34,342 nucleotides of DNA from Sphingobacteriaceae bacterium. Its GTDB lineage: Bacteria > Bacteroidota > Bacteroidia > Sphingobacteriales > Sphingobacteriaceae. Positions 16,562 through 24,589 of this stretch are shown piece after piece. The translations under genes and the position numbers were made by a program. Each line of letters begins with the position of its first letter. Positions within the stretch are counted from its first letter, which is position 1. The stretch spans positions 1 through 34,342 of the forward strand of contig CANHCS010000017.1 in NCBI GenBank assembly GCA_947459195.1, read 5' to 3'. The notes beneath the pieces were generated by a model. That model made no database searches. It was not told the origin of the DNA and worked only from the letters and a program-made list of their open reading frames with translations.

Positions 16562-16819
16562 ATGGATAAGAACGATCAGCTTTTTGCTTCATTACTTTAT
16601 CTTTTTCATACTTCAGGAATGCAGGGACTGGGAAAGTTGATGAACCCGGTTACGCAGAAAACAGAAAAAAACCTTGAACACGCCAAAGAAAGTATTGAAA
16701 TGCTGGAAATGATTAAACAAAAAACCCAGGGTAATTTAAGTGCAGACCTCAGCCGTTTGTTAGATCAATTTCTTTCTGATTTGAGACTGAATTATGTAGA
16801 TGAGGCAAAAAATCAATAA
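16562..16819 (+). CDS. DUF1844 domain protein
   Basis: 85 aa. It follows the DUF1844 pattern: a hydrophobic helix F-A-S-L-L-Y-L-F-H-T-S-G-M-Q-G-L-G, then N-P-V-T, N-L-E-H-A-K-E-S-I-E-M-L-E-M-I-K-Q-K-T-Q-G-N-L and a closing D-L-R-L-N-Y-V. No signal peptide, cysteine or catalytic signature is seen; the function of the family is unknown. The next gene, a membrane coiled-coil protein, starts 22 bp later on the same strand, so the pair probably forms one transcription unit. Confidence 0.85.
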   Translation: MDKNDQLFASLLYLFHTSGMQGLGKLMNPVTQKTEKNLEHAKESIEMLEMIKQKTQGNLSADLSRLLDQFLSDLRLNYVDEAKNQ

Positions 16820-16841
16820 AACACACATTGAATAAAGTATT

Positions 16842-17759
16842 ATGGAAACTCAAGAAACTACTCAATCAGTGAAGAAAGACAACAATAAAATTTATTTGTT
16901 GCTCATTGTGGTACTTGCATTATTTACCACCAACGCCATTCTTTTCTTCAGAAATAAAAACGCCCAAGAGCAAGTGGTGCAATTGAGTGATGAGAAAGCA
17001 GTCATGCAAAAAGAATTGGACAAAGTAGAGGCAGAGCTGGATAAAGTGAACAATGATTATACTTTATTGAATGAGCAATTGCAGCAAAAACAAGAAGAGG
17101 CACGTCAAAAAATCAACGAATTAAGAGAGGCCCTTCGTCAAAATGAGTTGACCAAAAGAGAACTGACAGCTGCTCAACAAGAAGTAAAAGAACTTCGCGA
17201 TTTCGTCAACAAATATTTAGCAGAAATTGAAGAATTAAAGAAACAGAACTCTGGTTTAATTATACAAAGAGACAGTTTGCAAACAGCTTATCGGACCGAA
17301 AACGAAAGAGCAACGAACCTAGAGCAACAAAACAAAGAATTAGATAAAAAAGTAAGAACGGCTGCAGCGCTGAAAATAGCTTACCTCAAGATCAACCCGA
17401 TCAGGATCAGGTCTAATGGCAGAGCCAGCAATACCAGTCGTGCAGCCACTGCTCAGCAACTCAAAATCAGTTTTAAACTGCAGCAAAATGATTTAGCAGA
17501 ACGCGGTTTGCATACGGTTTATTTAAGGATTATGGATCCAAATGGAAACCTGATCTTGACCGAAACCGGCAACATGTCGCTTATAAGTGGTGAAGAACTT
17601 CCTTACTCTTACAAATCGGCGATTGACTTTGTGAACGATAGCAATCAAATAAACACCATTATTTGGGCCAATAAAGGAGTATTTAGTAAGGGCGTTTATG
17701 ACATTGTACTTTATGCCGATGGTTTTGTAATTGGTTCGGGAAAAGTAACCCTGAAATAA
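16842..17759 (+). CDS. Membrane-anchored coiled-coil protein of unknown function
   Basis: 305 aa. A short charged cytoplasmic tail (1-16) is followed by one transmembrane helix (about 17-36). A long heptad-rich coiled coil runs from about 40 to 180 (repeated L/V at heptad spacing, many E, K and Q). A compact C-terminal beta-rich domain (about 185-305) has patterns such as V-Y-L-R-I-M-D-P-N-G-N and G-V-Y-D-I-V-L-Y-A-D-G. The arrangement suggests an N-in single-pass protein with a periplasmic stalk and head. I do not recognise the head domain. It is cotranscribed with the DUF1844 gene and converges on a histidine kinase with 4 bp between the stops. Confidence 0.82.
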   Translation: METQETTQSVKKDNNKIYLLLIVVLALFTTNAILFFRNKNAQEQVVQLSDEKAVMQKELDKVEAELDKVNNDYTLLNEQLQQKQEEARQKINELREALRQNELTKRELTAAQQEVKELRDFVNKYLAEIEELKKQNSGLIIQRDSLQTAYRTENERATNLEQQNKELDKKVRTAAALKIAYLKINPIRIRSNGRASNTSRAATAQQLKISFKLQQNDLAERGLHTVYLRIMDPNGNLILTETGNMSLISGEELPYSYKSAIDFVNDSNQINTIIWANKGVFSKGVYDIVLYADGFVIGSGKVTLK

Positions 17760-17763
17760 TTTC

Positions 17764-18684
17764 TCAGATTTGCAGGATAGGGATACGGATGTGAAAATTG
17801 GTCCCCTTGCCGCTGGCGGTTTCAAAATGAATGGTTCCGCCTATGCTGAGAATGCCTTGTTTCACAAAAGCCAAGCCCAGGCCACTGCCAGATGTTTTAG
17901 TGGTGAAGCTCTGCGTAAAGATCTGCGCCCTAAACTCATCGGGAATTCCACTGCAATTGTTCTGAATATCTACATGAGCCCAATGCTCCTCTCGATGTAA
18001 ATGGATCACTATTTCTCCAGAGCTTGTTTCTTGGATGGCCTCAATGGCGTTGTTGATCAAATTATTGAAAGATTGCATCAACAAATTCTGATCAGCCTTT
18101 ATCCAAACCGGACCTTCTACACCTGTTTCAAATCTGATCGTTATTTGATTAGAGCTGGAATAGACAGCTGTCAATTTTTTGAGTAATTCATTCAGGTCGA
18201 TCGGTTCTAAAACCACCTCGGGCATTTTAGCAAAATTGGAAAACTCCGATACAATGTTGGATAGAATTTCCACCTGTTCTATGAAGGAATCGGTAAATCG
18301 CTCAAATTTCTCGTCAAAATCCGGGTCTTTGGCTTCCCACGATTTTTTTAAGAGCTGTATTCCCAGTTTAAGAGGCGTAAGCGGATTTTTGATTTCATGG
18401 GCAACCAGTTTGGCCATTTCTCTCCAGGCGATATCTCGTTCATCTTGTGCTAATTTTCGGGTGTTCTCTTTCAACTTGCTGATGCTTTCTTGGTACTCTT
18501 CTATAAGTCTCATCAGTTCCATCTTGTTTTTCCATTTAGCTGGATGTTGATTTATTGGCTCTGTAGCACCACCTAATTTTTTAGGTTTTAAGATTTTAAA
18601 GAGAACAAAAACTAGCAGGAATGTAGCGGATGACATTCCGATTAATACCCACAAGTTGTGTTGATCGAAAAAAATTAAATTCAT
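17764..18684 (-). CDS. Histidine kinase with one membrane helix and no sensor domain
   Basis: 306 aa. A single N-terminal transmembrane helix (about 10-30) is followed by a short coiled linker, the dimerisation/phosphorylation box A-H96-E-I-K-N-P-L-T-P-L and a HATPase_c domain. N-box N-N-L-I-N-N-A-I-E-A is present, and the G2 box G-S-G-L-G-L-A is intact. The G1 box reads N-N-C-S-G-I-P instead of the usual D-x-G-x-G, so the adenine-contacting Asp is Asn. No response regulator lies nearby, making this an orphan kinase. With no visible input domain, the signal may come through a partner protein. Start ATG at 18682-18684. Confidence 0.9.
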   Translation of the reverse strand: MNLIFFDQHNLWVLIGMSSATFLLVFVLFKILKPKKLGGATEPINQHPAKWKNKMELMRLIEEYQESISKLKENTRKLAQDERDIAWREMAKLVAHEIKNPLTPLKLGIQLLKKSWEAKDPDFDEKFERFTDSFIEQVEILSNIVSEFSNFAKMPEVVLEPIDLNELLKKLTAVYSSSNQITIRFETGVEGPVWIKADQNLLMQSFNNLINNAIEAIQETSSGEIVIHLHREEHWAHVDIQNNCSGIPDEFRAQIFTQSFTTKTSGSGLGLAFVKQGILSIGGTIHFETASGKGTNFHIRIPILQI

Positions 18685-18784
18685 TCACAGAAGAACCGAA
18701 TACCTATAACGAAGGATATTAGAAAAAAAATATCTCTTCGAAATATTCAGCTCCCATCAAGCTCGGGTGCTTTCTGAAGATGAT

Positions 18785-19669
18785 TTAAGAAATTGCAGCG
18801 CTGAAAGTCTCTACCGAGCGGTCTACCTTTTTCACCAAGCCTTGTAAAACGGTACCCGGTCCTACTTCTGTAAACGAAGTAGCGCCGTTGGCTAACATGT
18901 TTTGAACAGTTTGGGTCCAGCGAACAGCGCCAGTGAGTTGTGCAATTAAATTGGTTTTGATGATGGCCGAATCGGTATAAGGCAGGGCATCAATATTTTG
19001 GTAAATAGGACAAATGGGTGAGCTGATATCGGTTGATTCGATAGCACTTTGTAATTCGGCACGTGCCGATTCCATTAAAGGGGAGTGGAAAGCACCACCC
19101 ACATTTAATTTCAAGGCTCTTTTGGCACCGGCTTGGGTTAACAATTCACAAGCCTGATCAATACCGGCTATGCTGCCAGAAATCACCAGCTGGCCCGGGC
19201 AATTATAGTTGGCGGGCACCACCACTTCTTTTACCTGGGCACAGATTTTTTCCACTACCTGGTCTTCTAAGCCCAAAATGGCAGCCATGGTAGAGGCTTG
19301 TTTTTCGCAGGCTTTTTGCATGGCATTCGCACGGGCGGCAACTAAACGTAAGCCATCTTCGAAAGTTAAAGCCTGGGCAGCAACCAGGGCCGAAAATTCA
19401 CCCAAACTGTGTCCGGCAACCATATCGGGTCTGAAATCATCAGCCAATACCTTTGCCAGGATAACCGAGTGTAAGAAGATGGCAGGCTGGGTTACATTGG
19501 TTTGTTTCAAATCCTCATCTGTTCCATCAAACATGATATCGGTGATGCGGAATCCCAATATTTCATTGGCCTTTTCAAACAATGATTTGGCTTCTGAAGA
19601 TTGTTCGTAAAGCTCTTTCCCCATCCCCACAAATTGTGCACCCTGTCCCGGAAAAATGTATGCCTTCAT
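18785..19669 (-). CDS. fabD: Malonyl-CoA:ACP transacylase
   Basis: 294 aa. It moves malonyl from CoA to acyl-carrier protein to supply fatty-acid elongation in the cytosol. Motifs: F-P-G-Q-G-A-Q near the N-terminus, nucleophile S88 in G-H-S-L-G-E, the conserved Arg region L-V-A-A-R-A-N-A-M, and the catalytic His in G-G-A-F-H-S-P-L-M. Its usual fab neighbours are absent; instead it follows folE with a 7-bp gap, suggesting cotranscription with the pterin genes. The gap to the histidine kinase is 100 bp with no convincing terminator. Confidence 0.94.
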   Translation of the reverse strand: MKAYIFPGQGAQFVGMGKELYEQSSEAKSLFEKANEILGFRITDIMFDGTDEDLKQTNVTQPAIFLHSVILAKVLADDFRPDMVAGHSLGEFSALVAAQALTFEDGLRLVAARANAMQKACEKQASTMAAILGLEDQVVEKICAQVKEVVVPANYNCPGQLVISGSIAGIDQACELLTQAGAKRALKLNVGGAFHSPLMESARAELQSAIESTDISSPICPIYQNIDALPYTDSAIIKTNLIAQLTGAVRWTQTVQNMLANGATSFTEVGPGTVLQGLVKKVDRSVETFSAAIS

Positions 19670-19676
19670 ATCAATA

Positions 19677-20318
19677 TTAATCTAAACTGCTGCTAATTAA
19701 TTTTAAAAATTCGGTACGGGTTCTGTCGTTTACGAATTCACCGGTAAAAGCAGAAGTAGTAGTTACTGAATTTTGCTTTTGCACCCCACGCATCGACATG
19801 CACAAATGCTTACACTCGATGACTACCGCGACACCTGCCGGATCTAAAGTATCCTGAATACAATCCCGGATCTCGTTGGTTAATCTTTCTTGTACTTGTA
19901 AACGACGGGCAAAAGCATCTACCACTCTTGGAATTTTACTCAAGCCTACGATATGCCCATTCGGAATGTAGGCAATGTGTGCCTTCCCAAAAAACGGCAG
20001 CAGGTGGTGCTCACACATGGAGAACACCTCAATATCTTTTACCACTACCATTTGACTGTACTCTTCCTTGAACATGGCACTTTTCAAAATCTCATCCGGT
20101 TTTACATCGTAGCCATGCGTTAAAAATTGCAGTGCTTTTGCAACCCTTTCCGGGGTTTTAAGCAGTCCCTCCCTCGTTGGATCTTCACCCAGTTCAGGAA
20201 GAATTTGTGAATAATGCGCTGCTATTCGATCTATTTTTTCTTGGTTATATCGATCAACTTTCATATAGCCGGCAGTTTCGTTTTCTTCATCTAAATGAAG
20301 GTGTTGAATGGGTTCCAT
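19677..20318 (-). CDS. folE: GTP cyclohydrolase I
   Basis: 213 aa. It converts GTP to 7,8-dihydroneopterin triphosphate, the entry to folate, biopterin and queuosine pathways. The zinc and active-site blocks are complete: [13 protein letters not shown][12 protein letters not shown], and [12 protein letters not shown]. The first 18 residues are an acidic N-terminal extension; ATG at 20318 is taken, though an internal Met at residue 19 could serve. It lies 20 bp after the PTPS/QueD gene, whose enzyme uses its product, so the operon couples two successive steps. Confidence 0.95.
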   Translation of the reverse strand: MEPIQHLHLDEENETAGYMKVDRYNQEKIDRIAAHYSQILPELGEDPTREGLLKTPERVAKALQFLTHGYDVKPDEILKSAMFKEEYSQMVVVKDIEVFSMCEHHLLPFFGKAHIAYIPNGHIVGLSKIPRVVDAFARRLQVQERLTNEIRDCIQDTLDPAGVAVVIECKHLCMSMRGVQKQNSVTTTSAFTGEFVNDRTRTEFLKLISSSLD

Positions 20319-20338
20319 TTGGAGGGTTCTAGGGTTTT

Positions 20339-20749
20339 TTAGCCGAAATATTCGACAAAATTATTTTCAGTTTCGTAAAGTTTAATAGCGTGCAACTGTG
20401 CACCATGTTTTGCAATGGGCTGGTACAGCTGATCCCAAATAGCTACAGCCAGTATTTCGGTTGAAGCCAATTTGTTTTTCATAAAATCTACATCGAGGTT
20501 GATGTTTTTATGATCCAACTTATCAATCACTTCTTCTAAAATGATGCTTTTTAACTCTTTCAGATCGATCACAAATCCTGTTTCAGGATTGATTTCTCCT
20601 TTGATGGTCACAAATAATTCATAATTGTGCCCATGCCAGTTGGGATTAGCACATTTTCCAAAAGTTTCCTTGTTCTTATCAGCACTCCAATCCTCTCTAA
20701 AAAGCTTATGGGCTGCATTAAATCGTTCTCTACGGGTGATATAAATCAT
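20339..20749 (-). CDS. 6-pyruvoyl-tetrahydropterin synthase / QueD family enzyme
   Basis: 136 aa. Zinc ligands H14, H39 and H41 are visible, as are the catalytic C33, the D79-H80 pair (L-D-H-K-N) and E126. The active-site stretch [14 protein letters not shown] has the spacing of eukaryotic PTPS rather than the C-x3-H-G-H of typical bacterial QueD, and the ending Y-E-T-E-N-N also looks eukaryote-like. Substrate is dihydroneopterin triphosphate from FolE next door. The product could be 6-pyruvoyl-tetrahydropterin (biopterin-type) or 6-carboxy-tetrahydropterin (queuosine route); sequence reading alone cannot settle this. It heads the operon, with its own -7 box at 20770-20777. Confidence 0.9.
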   Translation of the reverse strand: MIYITRRERFNAAHKLFREDWSADKNKETFGKCANPNWHGHNYELFVTIKGEINPETGFVIDLKELKSIILEEVIDKLDHKNINLDVDFMKNKLASTEILAVAIWDQLYQPIAKHGAQLHAIKLYETENNFVEYFG

Positions 20750-20769
20750 TTCAACATCAAATTAGCTTA

Positions 20770-20777
20770 CAAATATA
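20770..20777 (-). promoter_or_regulatory. -7 promoter element of the PTPS-folE-fabD operon
   Basis: TATATTTG on the minus strand, exact TAnnTTTG, 20 nt before the ATG at 20749. A TTTG lies 22 nt upstream, slightly long for a -33 element. Confidence 0.6.
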
Positions 20778-20817
20778 AGTTAAACTCTCCTAAGCATGGC
20801 AAATTACAGCTAATGCG

Positions 20818-20825
20818 TACCTTTG
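20818..20825 (+). promoter_or_regulatory. -7 promoter element of mqnB-mqnD
   Basis: TACCTTTG, exact TAnnTTTG, ending 3 nt before the mqnB ATG at 20829. It makes the TTG at 20823 impossible as a start and implies a leaderless message. Confidence 0.6.
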
Positions 20826-20828
20826 AAT

Positions 20829-21479
20829 ATGAACATCCTACTGGTTGCAGCCACCAAATCTGAAGTAGAACCGCTACTGAAAGAATTTGTGAAAGACCCT
20901 GCTGAAGCTGACTTTAATTTAGGCCGATTAAGGGTCAAATGTCTCATCAGCGGCGTTGGCATGTTTGCTACCACCTTTGCAATAGCTAAGGAATTAAGCA
21001 CTCAACAGTACGATCTGGCCATTAATGCAGGCATTGCTGGTAGCTTTGATCGTCATTTTACCCTCGGACAAGTTTTACATGTTACTGACGATAACTTTGC
21101 TGATTTCGGGGTGGAGGATGGCAATCAATTCATCAGCATGAACGATTTGGGATTAGGGTTAAACCACTATGAGCCAATTGATCCGAATTTAAAATCTTCC
21201 TCCTTAGACCGTATTGCAAAAGCTCGAGCCATTACCGTGAATAAGGTTCATGGAGATGAAATGAGTATTTCCGCAACCACTGCCAGGTTAAACCCTCAAC
21301 TGGAAAGTATGGAAGGAGCTGCCTTTTTTTACGCTTGTAGTCAATTTAGTTTACCCAGCATCCAGATCAGGGCCGTTTCTAATTATGTGGAGCGCCGCAA
21401 CCGCGATCAATGGAATATTCCTTTAGCTATTGATAACCTGAACCAATTCTTGTGCACCTTTATGAAAGATTTAGCATGA
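20829..21479 (+). CDS. mqnB: Futalosine hydrolase
   Basis: 216 aa from ATG at 20829. It cleaves futalosine (hypoxanthine release) to dehypoxanthine futalosine in the chorismate-to-menaquinone futalosine pathway. The protein has the nucleoside phosphorylase/MTA nucleosidase fold: M-N-I-L-L-V-A-A-T-K-S-E at the start, S-G-V-G (41-44), N-A-G-I-A-G (66-71), M161-E-G-A-A and S-N-Y-V-E (184-188). The immediate overlap with mqnD separates it from ordinary MTA/SAH nucleosidase. The end overlaps mqnD by 4 bp (ATGA), implying translational coupling. Confidence 0.92.
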   Translation: MNILLVAATKSEVEPLLKEFVKDPAEADFNLGRLRVKCLISGVGMFATTFAIAKELSTQQYDLAINAGIAGSFDRHFTLGQVLHVTDDNFADFGVEDGNQFISMNDLGLGLNHYEPIDPNLKSSSLDRIAKARAITVNKVHGDEMSISATTARLNPQLESMEGAAFFYACSQFSLPSIQIRAVSNYVERRNRDQWNIPLAIDNLNQFLCTFMKDLA

Positions 21480-22315
21480 AATTAAGTCTTGGTTTTTCAC
21501 CTTGCCCAAACGATACGTTTATTTTCGATGCACTCATTCATCATAAAATTGATACCGAAGGCCTCGAGTTTGAAGTATTTTTTGAGGATGTGGAAACCCT
21601 CAATCAAAAGGCTTTTCGTGCGGACTTGGATATTACCAAATTGAGCTTTCATGCCTATGCCAGATCGCTTGAAAACTATGTTTTATTGGATGCAGGCAGT
21701 GCACTTGGTTTTGGGGTGGGGCCGCTTTTAATTGCCAATGAAGCACACAGCTTTGACTCTATCAAACAACAACCAGCATTAAGTATAGCGATTCCGGGGG
21801 TGAATACAACGGCCAATTTTTTGCTTGGCATTGCACTTCCCGAACACCTTCAAAAACAATCCATGGTTTTTTCTGAGATTGAACAGGCGCTCATCGATCG
21901 ACAGGTTGACCTGGGTCTGATCATTCATGAAAACAGATTTACCTATGAACAAAAGGGGCTTCATAAGGTGATCGATCTGGGTACCTATTGGGAAGAACTC
22001 ACGGGAATGCCCATCCCTTTGGGTGGAATTGTGATGAAAAGAAACATGCCCCAAAAACTGCAGCAACAAGTGAGTGGCCTTATACGGAAAAGCTTGGCTT
22101 ATGCCCAGGCCCACCCGGCTTCGGGCATGGAATTCATACGTTCACATGCTCAGGAAATGAGCGAAGAGGTGATGTATCAGCACATTCAACTTTATGTGAA
22201 CGAATTTAGCTCAGATCTGGGGCTTCAGGGAAAATTGGCCATTCAAACCATGTTCGATTACGGAGTTAAATCGGGCGTGATTCCGGCACCGCAACAAAAC
22301 TTGTTTATATCCTGA
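21476..22315 (+). CDS. mqnD: 1,4-dihydroxy-6-naphthoate synthase
   Basis: 279 aa from ATG at 21476, which overlaps the mqnB stop as ATGA; an upstream in-frame ATG at 21452 lies inside mqnB and is less likely. It converts cyclic dehypoxanthine futalosine to 1,4-dihydroxy-6-naphthoate, a late step of the futalosine menaquinone route. The protein has the periplasmic-binding-protein-like fold but no signal peptide, as expected for the cytosolic enzyme. Family marks: L-G-F-S-P-C-P-N-D-T-F-I-F (5-17), D-I-T-K-L-S-F-H-A-Y (52-61) and G-F-G-V-G-P-L. MqnA and MqnC are not in the window. The stop abuts the convergent permease stop; together they read TGATCA. Confidence 0.93.
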   Translation: MKLSLGFSPCPNDTFIFDALIHHKIDTEGLEFEVFFEDVETLNQKAFRADLDITKLSFHAYARSLENYVLLDAGSALGFGVGPLLIANEAHSFDSIKQQPALSIAIPGVNTTANFLLGIALPEHLQKQSMVFSEIEQALIDRQVDLGLIIHENRFTYEQKGLHKVIDLGTYWEELTGMPIPLGGIVMKRNMPQKLQQQVSGLIRKSLAYAQAHPASGMEFIRSHAQEMSEEVMYQHIQLYVNEFSSDLGLQGKLAIQTMFDYGVKSGVIPAPQQNLFIS

Positions 22316-23545
22316 TCATAAGTTTTCCTTCAGCGTTTCCAGGCTTTTAACACTGATTCTTGAAGAAATGGCCGAGGCAATCAGCGAAACGGCAAAAACT
22401 GTCGCAAACACCAATAAGAAATCATAAGTCTTCAAACTCACCGGGTAAGCGTCGAGTAAACTATTATCGCTCATCTGCATTTTGATGAATCCGTATTGCT
22501 GCTGCAGTATGCAGAAAGCCAACCCGATCAGCATTCCTAAAAGGCAGCCGCTTAAAGAGATCATCATGCCTTCTATTAAAAAAATATTTCTGATGAGCGA
22601 CTTACCAGCACCCATGCTGCTCAAAATTGCAATGTCTTTTTTCTTATCAATTACCAACATGGTTAAAGAACCGATGATATTAAAAATGGCAACAATCAGC
22701 ACAAAACTTAGGATGATGAAGATGGCCCATTTTTCGGAGTTGAGCACTTTATAGAGTAGCTGATTTTGCTGGATGCGATTTTTTACGCTGAAACCTTTTC
22801 CAAGCATTGCCTCTAATTCTTTCTGAAATGAACCAAGGTCGGTGCCGGGTTTCAGGTCTATTTCGAGCGCCGAAACGCCGTTTTCTTCAGCCAGCAAAGA
22901 GCGGGTAAAACTAATGGGTACCACCACCAGATCGTCGAATTCTTGTTGAGTTTTGAAAACCCCCGATGGAAAGCTGTATTGCATCACAAATTCATCGGCA
23001 GGGTTCAAGCTATTATTCACTTCTTTTCGGGGCGAGTAAATCGCTAAACTCTCTTCCTGATTTTCCAAGTTTACTGATAAATAGGCCTGCACCGCCGATC
23101 CAATGACCGCCCTTGGGAACACATCCTCTCCCAAATCAAAAGCACCTTCTTTCAGAGTACTATCCAAAGATTTCCCTTTCCCAAATTCGGCATCCACTCC
23201 CTTTATCCTTGCAATAAATTGCCGCCCATCGTAACGAACAAGAGCTTTTTCTTCGAGCACTTCACTATAATTCAGTACGCTGGGATCATTTTGAATTTGC
23301 CTGAGAGTTTGCGAACGGGCATCGAAAAATTTGCCCTCAGCAGCAGTGATTTTGATATCAGGGCTAAGCTGGTTATACATCGACAAGATCAGGTCTTCAA
23401 AACCATTGAATACCGAAATGATGATGATCAAAGCGGCACTCCCAACGGTAATGCCCAGCATGGAGATGCCGGAAATAACGTGGATGGCATTGACCGATTT
23501 CTTGGAGAACAAATACCTTTTGGCGATATATAAAGAGGTGTTCAA
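22316..23545 (-). CDS. LolC/LolE-type ABC transporter permease (FtsX-like)
   Basis: 409 aa. One N-terminal membrane helix (about 20-48), a large periplasmic domain (about 50-270) and three C-terminal helices (about 275-300, 320-345, 375-398) form the MacB/FtsX-like topology of lipoprotein-releasing permeases. The segment K-K-K-D-I-A-I-L-S-S-M-G-A near the third helix is characteristic. With LolD these proteins extract outer-membrane lipoproteins from the inner membrane; no ATPase gene is here. The start is TTG at 23543-23545 (or ATT two codons earlier): the upstream gene's TAA lies in the same frame 6 nt before it. The first internal ATG would cut into helix 1. Confidence 0.87.
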   Translation of the reverse strand: MNTSLYIAKRYLFSKKSVNAIHVISGISMLGITVGSAALIIIISVFNGFEDLILSMYNQLSPDIKITAAEGKFFDARSQTLRQIQNDPSVLNYSEVLEEKALVRYDGRQFIARIKGVDAEFGKGKSLDSTLKEGAFDLGEDVFPRAVIGSAVQAYLSVNLENQEESLAIYSPRKEVNNSLNPADEFVMQYSFPSGVFKTQQEFDDLVVVPISFTRSLLAEENGVSALEIDLKPGTDLGSFQKELEAMLGKGFSVKNRIQQNQLLYKVLNSEKWAIFIILSFVLIVAIFNIIGSLTMLVIDKKKDIAILSSMGAGKSLIRNIFLIEGMMISLSGCLLGMLIGLAFCILQQQYGFIKMQMSDNSLLDAYPVSLKTYDFLLVFATVFAVSLIASAISSRISVKSLETLKENL

Positions 23546-23551
23546 ATCAAT

Positions 23552-24190
23552 TTAGCTTAGAAATGGATTGTGAAGCTGTTCAAATGCGATGCTGGTTTTT
23601 GGTCCGTGACCCGGATAAACGCTACAATCGGCAGGCAATTTGAAAAGTTTAGTACGAATGCTTTCCAGCAACTGCTGGTGATTTCCACCAGGCAGATCAG
23701 TTCGGCCAATACTTCTGTAAAACAAAACATCCCCACCTATCAGGAAATTTTGTTCAGCGGAGTAAAAGCAAAGATGGCCCGGCGAGTGCCCAGGTGCAAA
23801 AATGATCTCCAATACGCTATTCCCAAAACTGATGATTTCGCCTGCTTCAAGGTAATTTGCTGGTAAGGGTGAAAGCTCATATCTGATACCCATTTGAGGT
23901 GCATAAGCAGGAATGGCATTTAAAACCTCTTGTTCAAGTGCATGAAATTCGGGCAATAAATTGTAGGTGCTTGCAACATATTGGTTGCCAAGTACATGAT
24001 CGATATGGCAATGGGTGTTGAGTAATTTTACCGGCTTTAGTTCATTCGCTTTGATGAAGCTGGTCAATTCATTTTGCTCGGCAGATGTATACACTCCCGG
24101 GTCGACGATCACACAGGCTTTCGTTTCATCGAAAAGGAGATAGGTGTTTTCCTGATAAGGGTTACAAACAAAGGATTGTATCTGGATCAT
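23552..24190 (-). CDS. Metallo-beta-lactamase-fold hydrolase (glyoxalase II-like)
   Basis: 212 aa from ATG at 24188-24190. Metal ligands: H60-x-H62-x-D64-H65 in N-T-H-C-H-I-D-H, then the third His in A-P-G-H-S-P-G-H, the bridging Asp in G-G-D-V-L-F, and the last His in Y-P-G-H-G-P. Such small stand-alone proteins resemble glyoxalase II and hydroxyacylglutathione-hydrolase-like thioesterases; the true substrate is unknown. An upstream TTG (24196) overlaps the -7 box and is rejected. The permease gene follows in the same transcript after 6 bp. Confidence 0.9.
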   Translation of the reverse strand: MIQIQSFVCNPYQENTYLLFDETKACVIVDPGVYTSAEQNELTSFIKANELKPVKLLNTHCHIDHVLGNQYVASTYNLLPEFHALEQEVLNAIPAYAPQMGIRYELSPLPANYLEAGEIISFGNSVLEIIFAPGHSPGHLCFYSAEQNFLIGGDVLFYRSIGRTDLPGGNHQQLLESIRTKLFKLPADCSVYPGHGPKTSIAFEQLHNPFLS

Positions 24191-24193
24191 AAA

Positions 24194-24201
24194 CAAAGTT
24201 A
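24194..24201 (-). promoter_or_regulatory. -7 promoter element of the MBL-fold hydrolase gene
   Basis: TAACTTTG on the minus strand ends 3 nt before the ATG at 24190, implying a leaderless mRNA. It lies only 27 nt from the divergent box at 24229-24236. Confidence 0.55.
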
Positions 24202-24228
24202 AACATCCCTTTCAGAACTTAAGCTTTG

Positions 24229-24236
24229 TATCTTTG
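24229..24236 (+). promoter_or_regulatory. -7 promoter element of the DCC-family gene
   Basis: TATCTTTG, exact TAnnTTTG, ending 12 nt before the ATG at 24249. Confidence 0.6.
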
Positions 24237-24248
24237 TCTATTCAGGAT

Positions 24249-24587
24249 ATGAATCAGATAATTGTCTTTTACGATGGCTCATGCAAAATGTGTGTGGGCG
24301 TTAGTGGCTGGCTGAGCCGCATTGATGGTAAAAAACAGTTCAGGCTGGAGCCCTACCAAAATCAAGCATTACTGGCGCAATTTCCTCAAATCGGTCCCGA
24401 AGCATGTGAACGTGAAATCCACATTATTACCAGAACTGGTAAAGTGCTGAAAGGGGCAGATGCAGTATTGGAAATATGGAGCCATGCCGAACATTGGTCT
24501 TCTTTTTTAGGCAGGCTATTCAGTTTACCACCTTTTATTTGGTTAGCCCGGCCGGTTTACCGTTTTATCGCCTTTCTCAGGAAATAG
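24249..24587 (+). CDS. DCC-family thiol-disulfide protein
   Basis: 112 aa from ATG at 24249; a TTG at 24234 lies inside the -7 box and is not a likely start. The family signature is at the N-terminus: F-Y-D9-G-S-C12-K-M-C15. DCC (DUF393) proteins have a thioredoxin-like fold with a C-x-x-C pair and are annotated as predicted thiol-disulfide oxidoreductases; substrates are generally unknown. A hydrophobic, Arg-rich end (F-I-W-L-A-R-P-V-Y-R-F-I-A-F-L) may associate with membrane. The gene is monocistronic and meets the DinB-like gene tail to tail with 2 bp between. Confidence 0.88.
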   Translation: MNQIIVFYDGSCKMCVGVSGWLSRIDGKKQFRLEPYQNQALLAQFPQIGPEACEREIHIITRTGKVLKGADAVLEIWSHAEHWSSFLGRLFSLPPFIWLARPVYRFIAFLRK

Positions 24588-24589
24588 AT

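Noticed and set aside
18179-18550. 123-aa plus-strand ORF opposite the histidine kinase
   Set aside because: Ser-rich antisense shadow of the kinase phosphorylation domain.
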